Source: Oricola nitratireducens
GTDB taxonomy: Bacteria > Pseudomonadota > Alphaproteobacteria > Rhizobiales > Rhizobiaceae
Length of the DNA stretch: 64,000 nucleotides
Assembly: GCF_014904745.1 (NCBI RefSeq)
Contig: NZ_JACZCS010000035.1
Location: 87,472-151,471, forward strand
Direction of reading: 5' to 3'
Made by a program: the position numbers and the translations under genes. This document shows, piece by piece, positions 23,194 through 31,614 of this stretch. Within the stretch, counting starts at the first letter, position 1. Every line of letters starts with the position of its first letter. The notes below the pieces were generated by a model that was not told the DNA's origin, did no database searches, and saw only the letters and a program-made list of their open reading frames with translations.

Positions 23194-24768
23194 TCAGCCC
23201 TCGTTGACGGCCGCCGCCTGCGGCTGAGCGGCCGGCTTTACGGTGCGCGACCGGGATTTTCTGCCGGGCGCGACGGGTGCCGCGGGCAGGACATCCATGA
23301 CGCGCGCCGGTGGGAAAATGGCGATCGCTTCGGTGCCTTCGCGCAGTTTCGATTTCAGCTTGAACACGCCATCATGCATCGCCATCAGGGCCTGGACGAT
23401 GGGAAGGCCGAGGCCGGTGCCCTGTTCCGCGCTCTTGATGGCAATCGATCCCTGACCGAAGGCCGAGAGGACGACCGGTATTTCGTCCTCGGGAATCCCG
23501 GGTCCGTTGTCCTTGACCGAAAGATACTGGCCTCCGGAGGCGGTCCATCCGGTCTTCACCTTGATTTCGCCCTCGGACGGCGTGAACTTGACGGCATTCG
23601 ACAACAGGTTAAGCGCGACCTGGCGGACCGAACGCTCGTCGGCGAAGAGCCGCGGCATGTTCGGTTCGTATGCGTGGTCGATGCGGATTTTCTTCTGTGT
23701 CGCCTTGAGCTGCACCAGGCCGATGCAATCCTCGACGATATCGACGAGGCTGAGCGGCTCCTCGACCAGTTCCTGCTTTCCGGCTTCGATACGGCTCAGG
23801 TCGAGGATTTCATTGATCAGTTTCAGGAGATGCTGGCCCGACTGGTTGATATCGGCTGCATAGGCCTTATAGTTCTCGTTCTGCATCGGGCCGAGAACCT
23901 CCTTCGCCATCACTTCGGAGAAGCCGAGGATGGCGTTCAACGGGGTGCGCAGTTCATGGCTCATGGAGGCGAGGAACCGGGATTTCGCCAGATTTGCTTC
24001 CTCGGCGCGGCGGCGGGCTTCCTCGGAAATCGAACGCGCCATTTCCAGTTCCGCGACGAGAGCGTTGTTCTCGCTTCTGAAACTCAACGATGCGAGGCTT
24101 GCCCGGTTGAGGCGGATCGCGATGAAGGAAAAGAACAGCAACGCTGCGAGCAGGCCGGCGGAAGCCGTGATGCCGCGCGGATCGAACATTCCGTCGTGAA
24201 CGATCGCGAAGACGACCAGCGGAATGCCGAATTCGGCGAGGACGGACCAGCGCAGATTATGGCTGATCGTGACGGTCGCGGCCATTGCAACAAGCAATGT
24301 CAGCGCCTTGAAAAAGAGTATGTCGACGCTGTCGCAGGCGACGCAGGGCGTATAGGCGAACCATGCCCAGCAAAGCCCGAGCAGAACATGCGTGCTGATG
24401 AAGAGCGGCGCCCAGCGGGCCGGATTGCGCTTGTCGACCTTGAGCGAAAGATACCGGCGGGCGAGAAATCCCCTGGCGATATACATGCTGGTCGAAACGA
24501 TCGCCCAGGCGAACATGTTGGCGCCCATGCCGGCCGCCGCCGCGCCGAAGGTGACAAGGGCGATAAGAAGCATGATCGCGGGCGTGCCGGACAGGACTGT
24601 GCGTGCGTTTGTCGCCAGCAACTCCGCATCGAACCCCGGATCGGAGATGCCTTGTTCGGCCAGACGGTCGCGCGTTTTGCGGACAGCCTTGCGCACATCG
24701 CTGTTGCGATAGGACTTTCGCCGGTCAACAATGGTCTTGTCGGGGAATTCCGACGGAAATTGACTCAT
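23194..24768 (-). CDS. membrane sensor histidine kinase (PleC/DivJ-like)
   Basis: A 524-residue histidine kinase. Hydrophobic segments between about 60 and 225 form a membrane sensor part with no recognised extracellular domain. A short coiled coil leads to HisKA with the phosphoacceptor in FLASMSHELRTPLNAIL, then HATPase_c with NLLSNAVKF, VKDNGPGIPEDEI and GTGLGLPIV. The H-box style matches the PleC/DivJ/PdhS kinases controlling alphaproteobacterial cell-cycle or surface behaviour. No response regulator gene is adjacent, so the partner is unknown. It ends with a low-complexity Ala/Pro/Gln tail. Confidence 0.9.
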   Translation of the reverse strand: MSQFPSEFPDKTIVDRRKSYRNSDVRKAVRKTRDRLAEQGISDPGFDAELLATNARTVLSGTPAIMLLIALVTFGAAAAGMGANMFAWAIVSTSMYIARGFLARRYLSLKVDKRNPARWAPLFISTHVLLGLCWAWFAYTPCVACDSVDILFFKALTLLVAMAATVTISHNLRWSVLAEFGIPLVVFAIVHDGMFDPRGITASAGLLAALLFFSFIAIRLNRASLASLSFRSENNALVAELEMARSISEEARRRAEEANLAKSRFLASMSHELRTPLNAILGFSEVMAKEVLGPMQNENYKAYAADINQSGQHLLKLINEILDLSRIEAGKQELVEEPLSLVDIVEDCIGLVQLKATQKKIRIDHAYEPNMPRLFADERSVRQVALNLLSNAVKFTPSEGEIKVKTGWTASGGQYLSVKDNGPGIPEDEIPVVLSAFGQGSIAIKSAEQGTGLGLPIVQALMAMHDGVFKLKSKLREGTEAIAIFPPARVMDVLPAAPVAPGRKSRSRTVKPAAQPQAAAVNEG

Positions 24769-24873
24769 GACTTCAACAACTTACGCTTCACACGTCCGGC
24801 ATGGGCGTCCCGTTTGGGTGAATGAACATTATTTCCAAAACGTTAAAAACTCCCTTCAAATGGCGCCGGTCGC

Positions 24874-25494
24874 ATGGCAAGACTGCATAGAAACCGGCGG
24901 AAAAAGCGCTCGGCGGCGCGGTGGCTTGTCGAATTTACGGGCACCTTTGCGCTTTTTCTCGGCGTCGCGATCGCTGCCGCCATTCTCGACGAGCGATCGA
25001 TGCAGGACCTTTCCGGAATGCCGCGGGCCGCCGATGGCGACACGCTCGTCTTCGACGGGCGGCGCGTGCGCCTGGCCGGTATCGACGCGCCCGAACTGCA
25101 TCAGACCTGCCGCCGTTCCGGCGCCGATTATCCCTGCGGGCGTCAGGCGCGGCTTTTTCTCGCCGGATTGCTGGAGGATGGAGAGACCGAATGCATGGGC
25201 AACGAGGAAGACCGCTATGGCCGGTTGCTGGTGCGCTGTATTTGCGCCAATACCGATGTCAACGCCGCGATGGTGCGGGCGGGATGGGCGGTGGCTTATG
25301 GCGGCTACGACAGCGAGGAGGCGGCGGCCAGACGCGAAGAGGCGGGTATATGGAGCGGTTCCTTCGTGCAGCCGGACGCGTGGCGGGCCAGCCGGGGCGG
25401 TCTGGCGGAACTCGGTCCCGCCGGCATGACCGACCGGCTTCTCAACCGCATGAAGGACATTCTCGGATACCGAACCGGAAAGGATAATCCATGA
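24874..25494 (+). CDS. membrane-anchored thermonuclease-family protein
   Basis: A 206-residue protein. A basic N-terminus and one hydrophobic helix (FTGTFALFLGVAIAAAIL) form a signal anchor, followed by a staphylococcal-nuclease-like OB fold with ADGDTLVFDGRRVRLAGIDAPE and EEDRYGRLLVRC. The Asp and Arg positions of SNase look retained, so nuclease activity is possible in the periplasm. Four cysteines may form disulfides. The stop overlaps the next start (ATGA), forming a three-gene operon with a GST and a uracil-glycosylase-like protein. Confidence 0.85.
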   Translation: MARLHRNRRKKRSAARWLVEFTGTFALFLGVAIAAAILDERSMQDLSGMPRAADGDTLVFDGRRVRLAGIDAPELHQTCRRSGADYPCGRQARLFLAGLLEDGETECMGNEEDRYGRLLVRCICANTDVNAAMVRAGWAVAYGGYDSEEAAARREEAGIWSGSFVQPDAWRASRGGLAELGPAGMTDRLLNRMKDILGYRTGKDNP

Positions 25495-26126
25495 CACAGC
25501 GCGAGTTTCCCGGCTGCAAGCTTTTTGACGGCGGCCGTGCGCCCAACCCGCGCCGGGTGCGCATTTTCCTCGCCGAGAAGGGAATTTCCGTGCCGCTCGT
25601 TCCAGTCGACATGGAATCTCTTGGCCACCGGAAGCCGGAAATCGAAATGCGCAATCCGATGCGGCGGTTGCCGGTGCTGGAACTGGAGGACGGGCGCATC
25701 CTGTCGGAAACAATCGCCATTTGCCGCTATTTCGAAGCCCGGTGTCCGGAGCCCTCGCTGTTCGGGCGCGATGCCTTCGAACAGGCCGAAATCGAGATGT
25801 GGCAGCGCCGCATCGAATTCCATTTCCTTTATGTGGTGGCGCAGGCGTTTCGGCACATCCATCCGGCGATGAAGGAGTGGGAGCAGCCGCAGATCGCGGA
25901 ATGGGGCGAGGCCAACAAGCCGAAGGCGCTCGAATTCGCGGCCTTTCTCGACGACGAGCTGGCAACGCGCCCCTTCATCGCGGGAGAGAAATTTTCCGTC
26001 GCTGACATCACCGCGACGATCGCGACTGATTTCTGCAAACCGGCGCGCATACGGATTCGGGACGATCTGACGAATTTTCACCGCTGGTACGCCGCGATGC
26101 GGGATCGGCCCAGCTATACCGCATGA
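25491..26126 (+). CDS. glutathione S-transferase family protein
   Basis: A 211-residue cytosolic GST. The thioredoxin-like N-domain has APNPRRVRIFLAEKG and the glutathione-contacting RLPVLELEDGRILSETIAI, with the cis-Pro and E-T pair. The helical C-domain has RPFIAGEKFSVADITATIATDF. There is no Cys at the beta-class position, so a Ser/Asn-type active site is likely. Substrate unknown. It is translationally coupled on both sides (4-bp overlaps). Confidence 0.92.
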   Translation: MTQREFPGCKLFDGGRAPNPRRVRIFLAEKGISVPLVPVDMESLGHRKPEIEMRNPMRRLPVLELEDGRILSETIAICRYFEARCPEPSLFGRDAFEQAEIEMWQRRIEFHFLYVVAQAFRHIHPAMKEWEQPQIAEWGEANKPKALEFAAFLDDELATRPFIAGEKFSVADITATIATDFCKPARIRIRDDLTNFHRWYAAMRDRPSYTA

Positions 26127-26755
26127 ACGAAGACCTCTCAGCGCTTCTTGCCGATATCAGGGCATGCCGGATTTGCCGCGACACGCCGTCGTCCGGCATG
26201 CCGCTGCCGCACGAACCCAATCCGGTCTGCGTGCCGTCGGCAAAGGCGAGGATATGCATATGCGGGCAGGCGCCGGGGACACGGGTGCACAAATCGGGCC
26301 GTCCGTTCACCGATCCTTCCGGCGTGCGACTGCGCAACTGGATGGGGATCGGCGAGGAAGTGTTTTACGATCCCGCGCGTATCTCCATCATTCCGATGGG
26401 GTTCTGTTTTCCGGGGCATGACAAGAACGGTGGCGACCTGCCGCCGCGTCGCGAATGCCGCGCCGCCTGGCATGACCGGCTTTTCGACGCCATGCCGCAA
26501 CTGGAACTCGTTATTGCCGTCGGCCGCTATGCGCAGGACTACCACATGGGTGCCGAGGTGCGGCCGACGCTGACGGAGACGGTGCGCAACTGGCACGCGG
26601 TTTTTGACGGGCGTCCTGCCGGCGGGGGCAAGCCGCGCATTCTACCGTTGCCGCATCCCTCGTGGCGCAACAATGCGTGGCTGAAGAAAAATCCGTGGTT
26701 CGATACCGAACTTCTGCCTGTGCTGCGCGCCGAAGTCACCCGTCTGACCTCATGA
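26123..26755 (+). CDS. uracil-DNA glycosylase superfamily protein
   Basis: A 210-residue protein of the UDG fold. Motif 1 is ICGQAPGTRVHKSGRPFTD followed by PSGVRLRNWMGI, and the C-terminal motif is LPLPHPSWRNNAWLKK. Several N-terminal cysteines (CRICRDTP, VCVPSAKARICIC) recall the iron-sulfur cluster of family 4/5 enzymes. Expected role is removal of uracil or a related base from DNA, but members of this subgroup are little studied. Last gene of the nuclease-GST-UDG operon. Confidence 0.86.
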   Translation: MNEDLSALLADIRACRICRDTPSSGMPLPHEPNPVCVPSAKARICICGQAPGTRVHKSGRPFTDPSGVRLRNWMGIGEEVFYDPARISIIPMGFCFPGHDKNGGDLPPRRECRAAWHDRLFDAMPQLELVIAVGRYAQDYHMGAEVRPTLTETVRNWHAVFDGRPAGGGKPRILPLPHPSWRNNAWLKKNPWFDTELLPVLRAEVTRLTS

Positions 26756-26779
26756 AACTGTGATTTTCACCCTCTTGGC

Positions 26780-26833
26780 GGAATATTTTTTTGCGTGTAA
26801 GGGGATTTTATCCACTTTACGCAAAAATATTCC
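26780..26833. promoter_or_regulatory. long AT-rich inverted repeat before the Lrp-type regulator
   Basis: GGAATATTTTT with TTGCGT on the left (26780-26797) mirrors ACGCAAAAATATTCC on the right (26819-26833), separated by about 20 bases. The right arm ends 13 bp before the regulator ATG. The size and AT-rich core suit an Lrp/AsnC autoregulatory operator. This is inference from position and symmetry. Confidence 0.6.
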
Positions 26834-26846
26834 AATAGAGGCATAT

Positions 26847-27320
26847 ATGGACAAGCTCGACCGGCGCATTTTGCGCATCCTCCAGGAAGACAGCACGATA
26901 GCCGTTGCCGATCTCGCCAAGAAGGTAGGACTGTCGACGACGCCGTGCTGGCGGCGCATCCAGAAGCTTGAGGAGGAGGGCGTCATCCGCAAGCGCGTGG
27001 CGCTTCTCGACCCAGTCAAGATCAACACCCGTGTGACGGTCTTTGTCTCGATCCGTACGAACTCGCATTCGACCGAATGGCTGAAGCGTTTCTCGGAGGT
27101 GATCGGGGACTTTCCGGAAGTCGTCGAGTTCTATCGCATGAGCGGCGATGTCGATTACCTGCTGCGCGTCGTCGTTCCGGACATCGCCGCCTATGACGCC
27201 TTCTATCAGCGCCTGATCTCGAAAATCGAAATCCGCGACGTGTCCTCGGCTTTCGCGATGGAGCAGATCAAGTACACGACGGAAATGCCGCTGGACTATA
27301 TGGTGCTCGACAAGGCGTAA
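26847..27320 (+). CDS. Lrp/AsnC family transcriptional regulator
   Basis: A 157-residue feast/famine regulator with an N-terminal HTH (LDRRILRILQEDSTIAVADL and VGLSTTPCWRRIQKLEEEG) and a C-terminal RAM ligand domain (VVEFYRMSGDVDYLLRVVVPD). The ATG at 26847 is used because it gives the standard short N-terminus; upstream frame runs through the palindrome. It is a single-gene unit whose targets are unknown; the large inverted repeat at its start suggests autoregulation. The closest named relatives by motif are BkdR-like and Lrp-like regulators of amino-acid metabolism. Confidence 0.93.
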   Translation: MDKLDRRILRILQEDSTIAVADLAKKVGLSTTPCWRRIQKLEEEGVIRKRVALLDPVKINTRVTVFVSIRTNSHSTEWLKRFSEVIGDFPEVVEFYRMSGDVDYLLRVVVPDIAAYDAFYQRLISKIEIRDVSSAFAMEQIKYTTEMPLDYMVLDKA

Positions 27321-27330
27321 TCGTGCCGGA

Positions 27331-27344
27331 TTGACCTTGGTCAA
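27331..27344. promoter_or_regulatory. FNR/NnrR-type box upstream of the DUF302 gene
   Basis: TTGACCTTGGTCAA fits the CRP/FNR-family consensus (TTGA-N6-TCAA; NnrR/DNR form TTGAC-N4-GTCAA). A GCTAAT hexamer at 27366-27371 would serve as -10, placing the box centre near -41.5, the class II activator position, with a short leader before the ATG at 27400. This predicts oxygen- or nitric-oxide-responsive expression. Confidence 0.6.
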
Positions 27345-27399
27345 TGCGCGTTTTCAGATACATTAGCTAATTGAGATGTATCAACAGGAGGAGGCGCAT

Positions 27400-27879
27400 A
27401 TGAATTTCAGATCAATTCCGTCCTTGGGCGGCGCGGTGGTGCTTTCGGTTGCGACCGTATTCGCGGGAAGCACGGCGATGGCTGCGGGAAGCGACGTCGA
27501 AACGCGTGTCACCGAAAGCGGCTACGCTGACGTGGCGCAATCGGTACAGGACGCGATCGTCAATCGCGGCTTCAAGATCGATTATCATGGCTTCATCGGC
27601 GACATGCTCAAACGCACCGCCGGCGATGTCGGCGCGACGAAGGAACTCTACAAGGATGCGGAGTTCTTCACCTTCTGTTCGGCGGTCGTGTCGCGCAAGG
27701 TGATGGAGGGCGATATCGGCGACATCGCTTATTGTCCTTATGTCGTTTTCGTCTACGAGAACGCCGAAACGCCGGGCAAGGTGACGGTCGGTTTCCGGCG
27801 TTTGCCGGAGGGGGGCGAGCGTGACCAGGTCAACACGCTGCTGACCGATATCATCGACGAAGCGGCCGACGGCATGTAG
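27400..27879 (+). CDS. periplasmic DUF302-like protein
   Basis: A 159-residue protein with a signal peptide (GGAVVLSVATVFAGSTAMAAG, cleavage near 29) and a DUF302-like alpha/beta domain (VQDAIVNRGFKIDYHGFIG, then VTVGFRRLP). Two cysteines (FFTFCSAV, AYCPYVV) could pair in the periplasm. DUF302 proteins often accompany sulfur or redox metabolism, but function is unknown. The ATG at 27400 is set by AGGAGGAG. A FNR/NnrR-type box lies 56 bp upstream and an intrinsic terminator follows, making it a monocistronic, likely redox-regulated gene. Confidence 0.8.
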   Translation: MNFRSIPSLGGAVVLSVATVFAGSTAMAAGSDVETRVTESGYADVAQSVQDAIVNRGFKIDYHGFIGDMLKRTAGDVGATKELYKDAEFFTFCSAVVSRKVMEGDIGDIAYCPYVVFVYENAETPGKVTVGFRRLPEGGERDQVNTLLTDIIDEAADGM

Positions 27880-27913
27880 GCGCGCGCGGCAGGAGATTGC
27901 GTCTATGGATAGG

Positions 27914-27949
27914 GCGGCCCGTTGCGCAAGCGGCGGGCCGCTTTCATTT
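27914..27949 (+). terminator. terminator after the DUF302 gene
   Basis: The stem GCGGCCCG / CGGGCCGC (8 bp perfect, 12-base loop containing the palindrome TTGCGCAA) is followed by TTTCATTT. It starts 35 bp after the DUF302 stop and abuts the end of the convergent AlkD-like gene. Confidence 0.7.
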
Positions 27950-28657
27950 ACGGGCCTTGCGGTTCAGCCGTTCGAGCGTCTTTTCGGCCGAGAGTTCCTT
28001 GACGGCGTCCTTGCCGATCCAGCGTGCCGTGCGGTTGTCGGAGGCGGCCAGTCTTTCCGCCAGCGCCAGCGCCGGTCCGTGGCAGGCGAGCGAGCGCTTG
28101 CCGATGTTTCGCAGCGCCCAGTTCACGGCCTTCCTGACGAAGTTCCGCTCATCGGTCGCGTGTTTCTCGATCAGCGGCAGCCAGGCGAGGATGTCGGTGT
28201 CGGGACGCTTCTTCAGATGCACGGTTCCGGACGCCATCATCGCAAATGCCGCCCGGCGCACGAACTCGCGTTCGTCGGCGGCGAATTCGGGAATGAGTTC
28301 GTCGGCAAGGTCAGACGCGCAGAACAGGTCCGCCGCTTCGTCGACGATTTCCCACGAGGCGAAATCATCCGCCATGGCGAGGGCCTGTTCGACGGTCACC
28401 TGTTTCGGATCGTCGCTGTACATCGCCAGCATGCGCGCTTCGCGAATGCCGGACGCCCAGAGTTCGGCCGCCCGTTGATGGTCGCGTTTCAGTTTGCGGG
28501 CAAGCGGATGCAGGACGGCATTGGAAATACCGAGGGCGCTCGAGGTCTCGATGCCGTAACGCGCCATGCCGGCAATGTTCTCCGGCGATCGCAGGGACCG
28601 CAGATAGTCGATCGTCCGCTCGGCGGACCAGTCGGGCGAGGGCTCAGCCGGCGCCAT
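27944..28657 (-). CDS. DNA alkylation repair protein (AlkD/HEAT type)
   Basis: A 237-residue all-helical HEAT-like-repeat protein of the AlkC/AlkD superfamily. Signatures include YGIETSSALGISNAVLHPLAR, SWEIVDEAAD and FVRKAVNWALRNIGKRS, the last two lining the DNA-binding cleft. AlkD excises bulky or cationic alkylated purines without base flipping. The coding start overlaps the end of the upstream dehydrogenase gene by 14 bp, so both are probably co-transcribed. Confidence 0.9.
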   Translation of the reverse strand: MAPAEPSPDWSAERTIDYLRSLRSPENIAGMARYGIETSSALGISNAVLHPLARKLKRDHQRAAELWASGIREARMLAMYSDDPKQVTVEQALAMADDFASWEIVDEAADLFCASDLADELIPEFAADEREFVRRAAFAMMASGTVHLKKRPDTDILAWLPLIEKHATDERNFVRKAVNWALRNIGKRSLACHGPALALAERLAASDNRTARWIGKDAVKELSAEKTLERLNRKARK

Positions 28658-29528
28658 CGATCTTGCGTAACCGCGCCAGCAGCGAAGACGTGTCCCAGCG
28701 GTTCCCGCCCATGGACTGCACGTCCTTGTAGAACTGGTCGATCAGCGCGGTGACCGGCAGGGACGCGCCGTTGTTATCGGCCTCGGACAGCACGATGCCG
28801 AGATCCTTGCGCATCCAGTCGACGGCGAAACCGTGTTCGTATTCGCCGGCGATCATGGTGCCGTGGCGGTTTTCCATCTGCCAGGACCCGGCCGCGCCCT
28901 TGGAAATGACGTCGATCACCTTGTGCATGTCGAGACCGGCCTTGAGGCCGAAATTGACGCCTTCCGCCAGTCCCTGGACGAGGCCGGCGATGCAGATCTG
29001 GTTGACCATCTTGGTGAGCTGGCCGGCGCCTGTCGGGCCCATCAGGCCGACCATGCGGGCAAAGCTTTCGATGACCGGCCTGGCGCGCTCGAAGACGTCC
29101 GCGTCGCCGCCGCACATCACGGTCAGCACACCGTTCCTGGCGCCCGCTTCACCGCCGGATACCGGCGCGTCGATGAAGTCGAAACCGCCGGCATCGGCGG
29201 CGGCGCGGAGTTCGCGCGCCACGTCGGCGGAGGCAGTCGTGTTGTCGATGAAGATCGCGCCCGACTTCATGCCGGAAAACGCGCCGTTCTCACCGATCGT
29301 GACGGAGCGCAGGTCATCGTCGTTTCCGACACAGGTGAAGACGAAATCGGCGCCGTCGGCGGCTTCCTTCGGCGTCGCGGCCATGGCGCCGCCGAACTCC
29401 TTGACCCATTTCCCGGCCTTGGATGCCGTGCGGTTGTAGACCGTGACGTCGTGGCCGCCCTTGACCGCCAGGTGGCCCGCCATGTGGTACCCCATTACGC
29501 CAAGGCCGATGAATGCCGCCTTTGCCAT
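28644..29528 (-). CDS. 3-hydroxyisobutyrate dehydrogenase-family NAD(P) oxidoreductase
   Basis: A 294-residue beta-hydroxyacid dehydrogenase with the cofactor motif FIGLGVMGYHMAGHL at 5-19, the substrate motif FIDAPVSGGEAGARNG near 117-132, and the catalytic lysine in GAGQLTKMVNQI (about 170). Family members oxidise 3-hydroxyisobutyrate, tartronate semialdehyde or reduce short aldehydes; sequence alone does not decide. Not linked to an obvious pathway here. Confidence 0.88.
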   Translation of the reverse strand: MAKAAFIGLGVMGYHMAGHLAVKGGHDVTVYNRTASKAGKWVKEFGGAMAATPKEAADGADFVFTCVGNDDDLRSVTIGENGAFSGMKSGAIFIDNTTASADVARELRAAADAGGFDFIDAPVSGGEAGARNGVLTVMCGGDADVFERARPVIESFARMVGLMGPTGAGQLTKMVNQICIAGLVQGLAEGVNFGLKAGLDMHKVIDVISKGAAGSWQMENRHGTMIAGEYEHGFAVDWMRKDLGIVLSEADNNGASLPVTALIDQFYKDVQSMGGNRWDTSSLLARLRKIDGAG

Positions 29529-29622
29529 CTCAGATCACCTCTTCGCTTGTCCGAGCGAGACATAACCTAACAGGCGGAACGGTCAACCGGTGAATCCGGT
29601 CGACCGGTGTCGGGCGGGATGC

Positions 29623-29799
29623 TCAATCGTTCATGTGCCGGTACGCGTCGCTCCGCGCGAGAGCGAGGAAAGAGTCGATTTCCCGGCGCCGCCGTTCGCG
29701 GGCCTCGCGCTCGTTCGAACCGCGCGCATGTTCGGCGCGATAGTCAATTCCGGGCGTGCGGGTGGCGATCATCAGCGAATTAGCGAAGACGGTAAGCAT
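29623..29799 (-). CDS. small uncharacterised basic/acidic protein
   Basis: A 58-residue ORF, MLTVFANSLMIA at the start and a charged helix (RGSNEREARERRRREIDSF) after. GGAG six bases before the ATG at 29799 supports translation; a TTG four codons earlier overlaps this site. It is divergent from the LysR gene, 97 bp apart, and may be its target. No family is recognised. Confidence 0.55.
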   Translation of the reverse strand: MLTVFANSLMIATRTPGIDYRAEHARGSNEREARERRRREIDSFLALARSDAYRHMND

Positions 29800-29896
29800 T
29801 CTTTTCTCCAAGTGTCAGATTGCCTCTCCTCAATTTGACTGTTCGCCGGGGAAATGCCAGTCAGGAATAAATATGATATGTAAGTAGGTCTTTCAT

Positions 29897-30784
29897 ATGG
29901 ATTGGCGCGGCATACCTTCGCTCACCAGCCTCAGGGCTTTCTCGGCCGTGGCGGACGCGCTGAATTTCTCGCATGCCGGAAGGGAGCTGAACGTCAGCCA
30001 TGCGGCGGTCAGCCAGCAGGTCCGGTCGCTGGAAGCGCATCTCGGCGTGTCGCTCGTCATGCGGTACGGGCGCGGCGTGACGCTGACACCGGAAGGCCAG
30101 GAATTGGCGCGCAGCCTCGAAAATGCCTTTCAGGGGATCAGGTCGGCCGTGGACGCCCTTGCCGATTCCGGTTCGGTGCGGCCATTGCAGGTGACCATGA
30201 CGCCCGCCTTCGCGGTTAGCTGGCTCATGCCCCGCATTTCCGATTTCCGCCTGCAGCATCCGGACATCGAACTGATGCTCAATCCGACCGCAGAGGTCGT
30301 CGCACTGGCGCCGGGCGGTGTCGACGTCGCGATCCGCTTCGGGGACGGCAAGTGGAAGGGACTCGATGCCGAACCGCTGTTGCCGACCACCTTCGCGATC
30401 GTTGCAGCGCGATCGCTGGTCGGCGACCGCGAATTTGTGGATCCGGAGCAACTGATCGACTATCCCTGGCTGCAGGAACTGGGCACCAACGAATTGTCGC
30501 TCTGGCTGGAGCGCCAGGGCGTGATTGCGCCGGGAAAGCTCGATATTACCCATTTGCCGGGCTACATGGTTCTGGACGGATTGCGGCGCGGCGATGGCGT
30601 CACGGCATCGGCCCGAAAATTCCTCGAAGCCGATATAGCCGCCGGAAACCTGCGTGTCCTGTTCGAGGACGCCAGACCCGGATCGGGCTACTATATCGTC
30701 ACGCGCCACGGGGCGATGCGGCCGCCGCTCAAGGCGTTCGTTTCATGGCTGCGCCGGCACGCACAGATGCCGGACAACCGCTAG
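29897..30784 (+). CDS. LysR-family regulator (GcvA-like)
   Basis: A 295-residue LysR regulator. The N-terminal HTH is SLTSLRAFSAVADALNFSHAG and SHAAVSQQVRSLEAHLG. A periplasmic-binding-like effector domain follows (MTPAFAVSWLMPRISDF; VDVAIRFGDGKWKGLDAEPL), the form seen in GcvA-type members. It is divergent from a 58-residue ORF and converges with the amino-acid ABC permease by a 4-bp overlap. Target and ligand unknown. Confidence 0.92.
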   Translation: MDWRGIPSLTSLRAFSAVADALNFSHAGRELNVSHAAVSQQVRSLEAHLGVSLVMRYGRGVTLTPEGQELARSLENAFQGIRSAVDALADSGSVRPLQVTMTPAFAVSWLMPRISDFRLQHPDIELMLNPTAEVVALAPGGVDVAIRFGDGKWKGLDAEPLLPTTFAIVAARSLVGDREFVDPEQLIDYPWLQELGTNELSLWLERQGVIAPGKLDITHLPGYMVLDGLRRGDGVTASARKFLEADIAAGNLRVLFEDARPGSGYYIVTRHGAMRPPLKAFVSWLRRHAQMPDNR

Positions 30785-31614
30785 CGCAGGAGATGCCGCG
30801 TCAGCCGGGCCTCGAGCCTGTTCCAGACATTGCGCAACGCCTCCACCATGACGAAGTAGAAGACCGCCGCCCAGATATAGGCTTGGAAGTCATAGGTGCG
30901 CGAGAAGGCGCGCCGCGTTTCGCCCATCAGGTCGAACACGGTGACGAGGGCCACGATCGCCGATCCCTTGATCATCAGGATGATCTCGTTGCCGTAGGGC
31001 CGAAGCGCGACGATCAGCGCTTGCGGCAGGATGACCTTCCAGAAGGTGTGGATGCGATTAAGGCCGAGCGCCTCTGCGCCTTCCCATTGCCCCCTCGGCA
31101 CGCTCTCGATGGCGCCGCGCAGGATCTCCGCCTGGTAGGCGGCCGTGTTCAGCGAAAAGGCGAACAGCGCGCAATTCCATGCATCGCGGAAAAAGACCCA
31201 GAGACCGACGGCTTCCAGCTGCTGCCGGAATGAGCCGAGGCCGTAGTAGATGAGGAAAAGCTGGGCGATCAGCGGCGTGCCGCGGAAAATATAGACATAG
31301 GCGAAGGCGAGGCGGTTGATGATGATGTTCTTCGACATGCGCCCGAGGGCGACCGGAAACGATATCACCGCTCCGATGACGATGGAAACGCCGACAAGTG
31401 TCAGCGTGACGTAGAGACCCGACAGGAATTTCGGGCCGTAGCGCTCGATCTTGTCGAGGTCCCAGGCGAGATAGAGATAGACGACAAGTCCGGCTGTGGC
31501 GGCGATCCAGAACGCCATCAGGAGGTAGCCGGCGATGCGGGACCGTGTCCAGGGCTTCGGCGGTGGCACCGGGGCCGGCTGGGCGGCGACGAGACCTTCG
31601 GCGGCACCGTTCAT
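30781..31614 (-). CDS. polar amino-acid ABC transporter permease (HisM type)
   Basis: A 277-residue inner-membrane permease with five or more hydrophobic segments and the EAA loop EALGLNRIHTFWKVILPQAL that docks to the ATPase. FRGTPLIAQLFLIYYGLG is typical of the HisMQ family. The ATG at 31614 overlaps the HisQ-like gene by 4 bp (ATGA); the much longer open frame upstream runs antiphase through hisQ and is spurious. It works with the HisQ-type permease and the binding protein of this operon. Confidence 0.92.
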   Translation of the reverse strand: MNGAAEGLVAAQPAPVPPPKPWTRSRIAGYLLMAFWIAATAGLVVYLYLAWDLDKIERYGPKFLSGLYVTLTLVGVSIVIGAVISFPVALGRMSKNIIINRLAFAYVYIFRGTPLIAQLFLIYYGLGSFRQQLEAVGLWVFFRDAWNCALFAFSLNTAAYQAEILRGAIESVPRGQWEGAEALGLNRIHTFWKVILPQALIVALRPYGNEIILMIKGSAIVALVTVFDLMGETRRAFSRTYDFQAYIWAAVFYFVMVEALRNVWNRLEARLTRHLLR

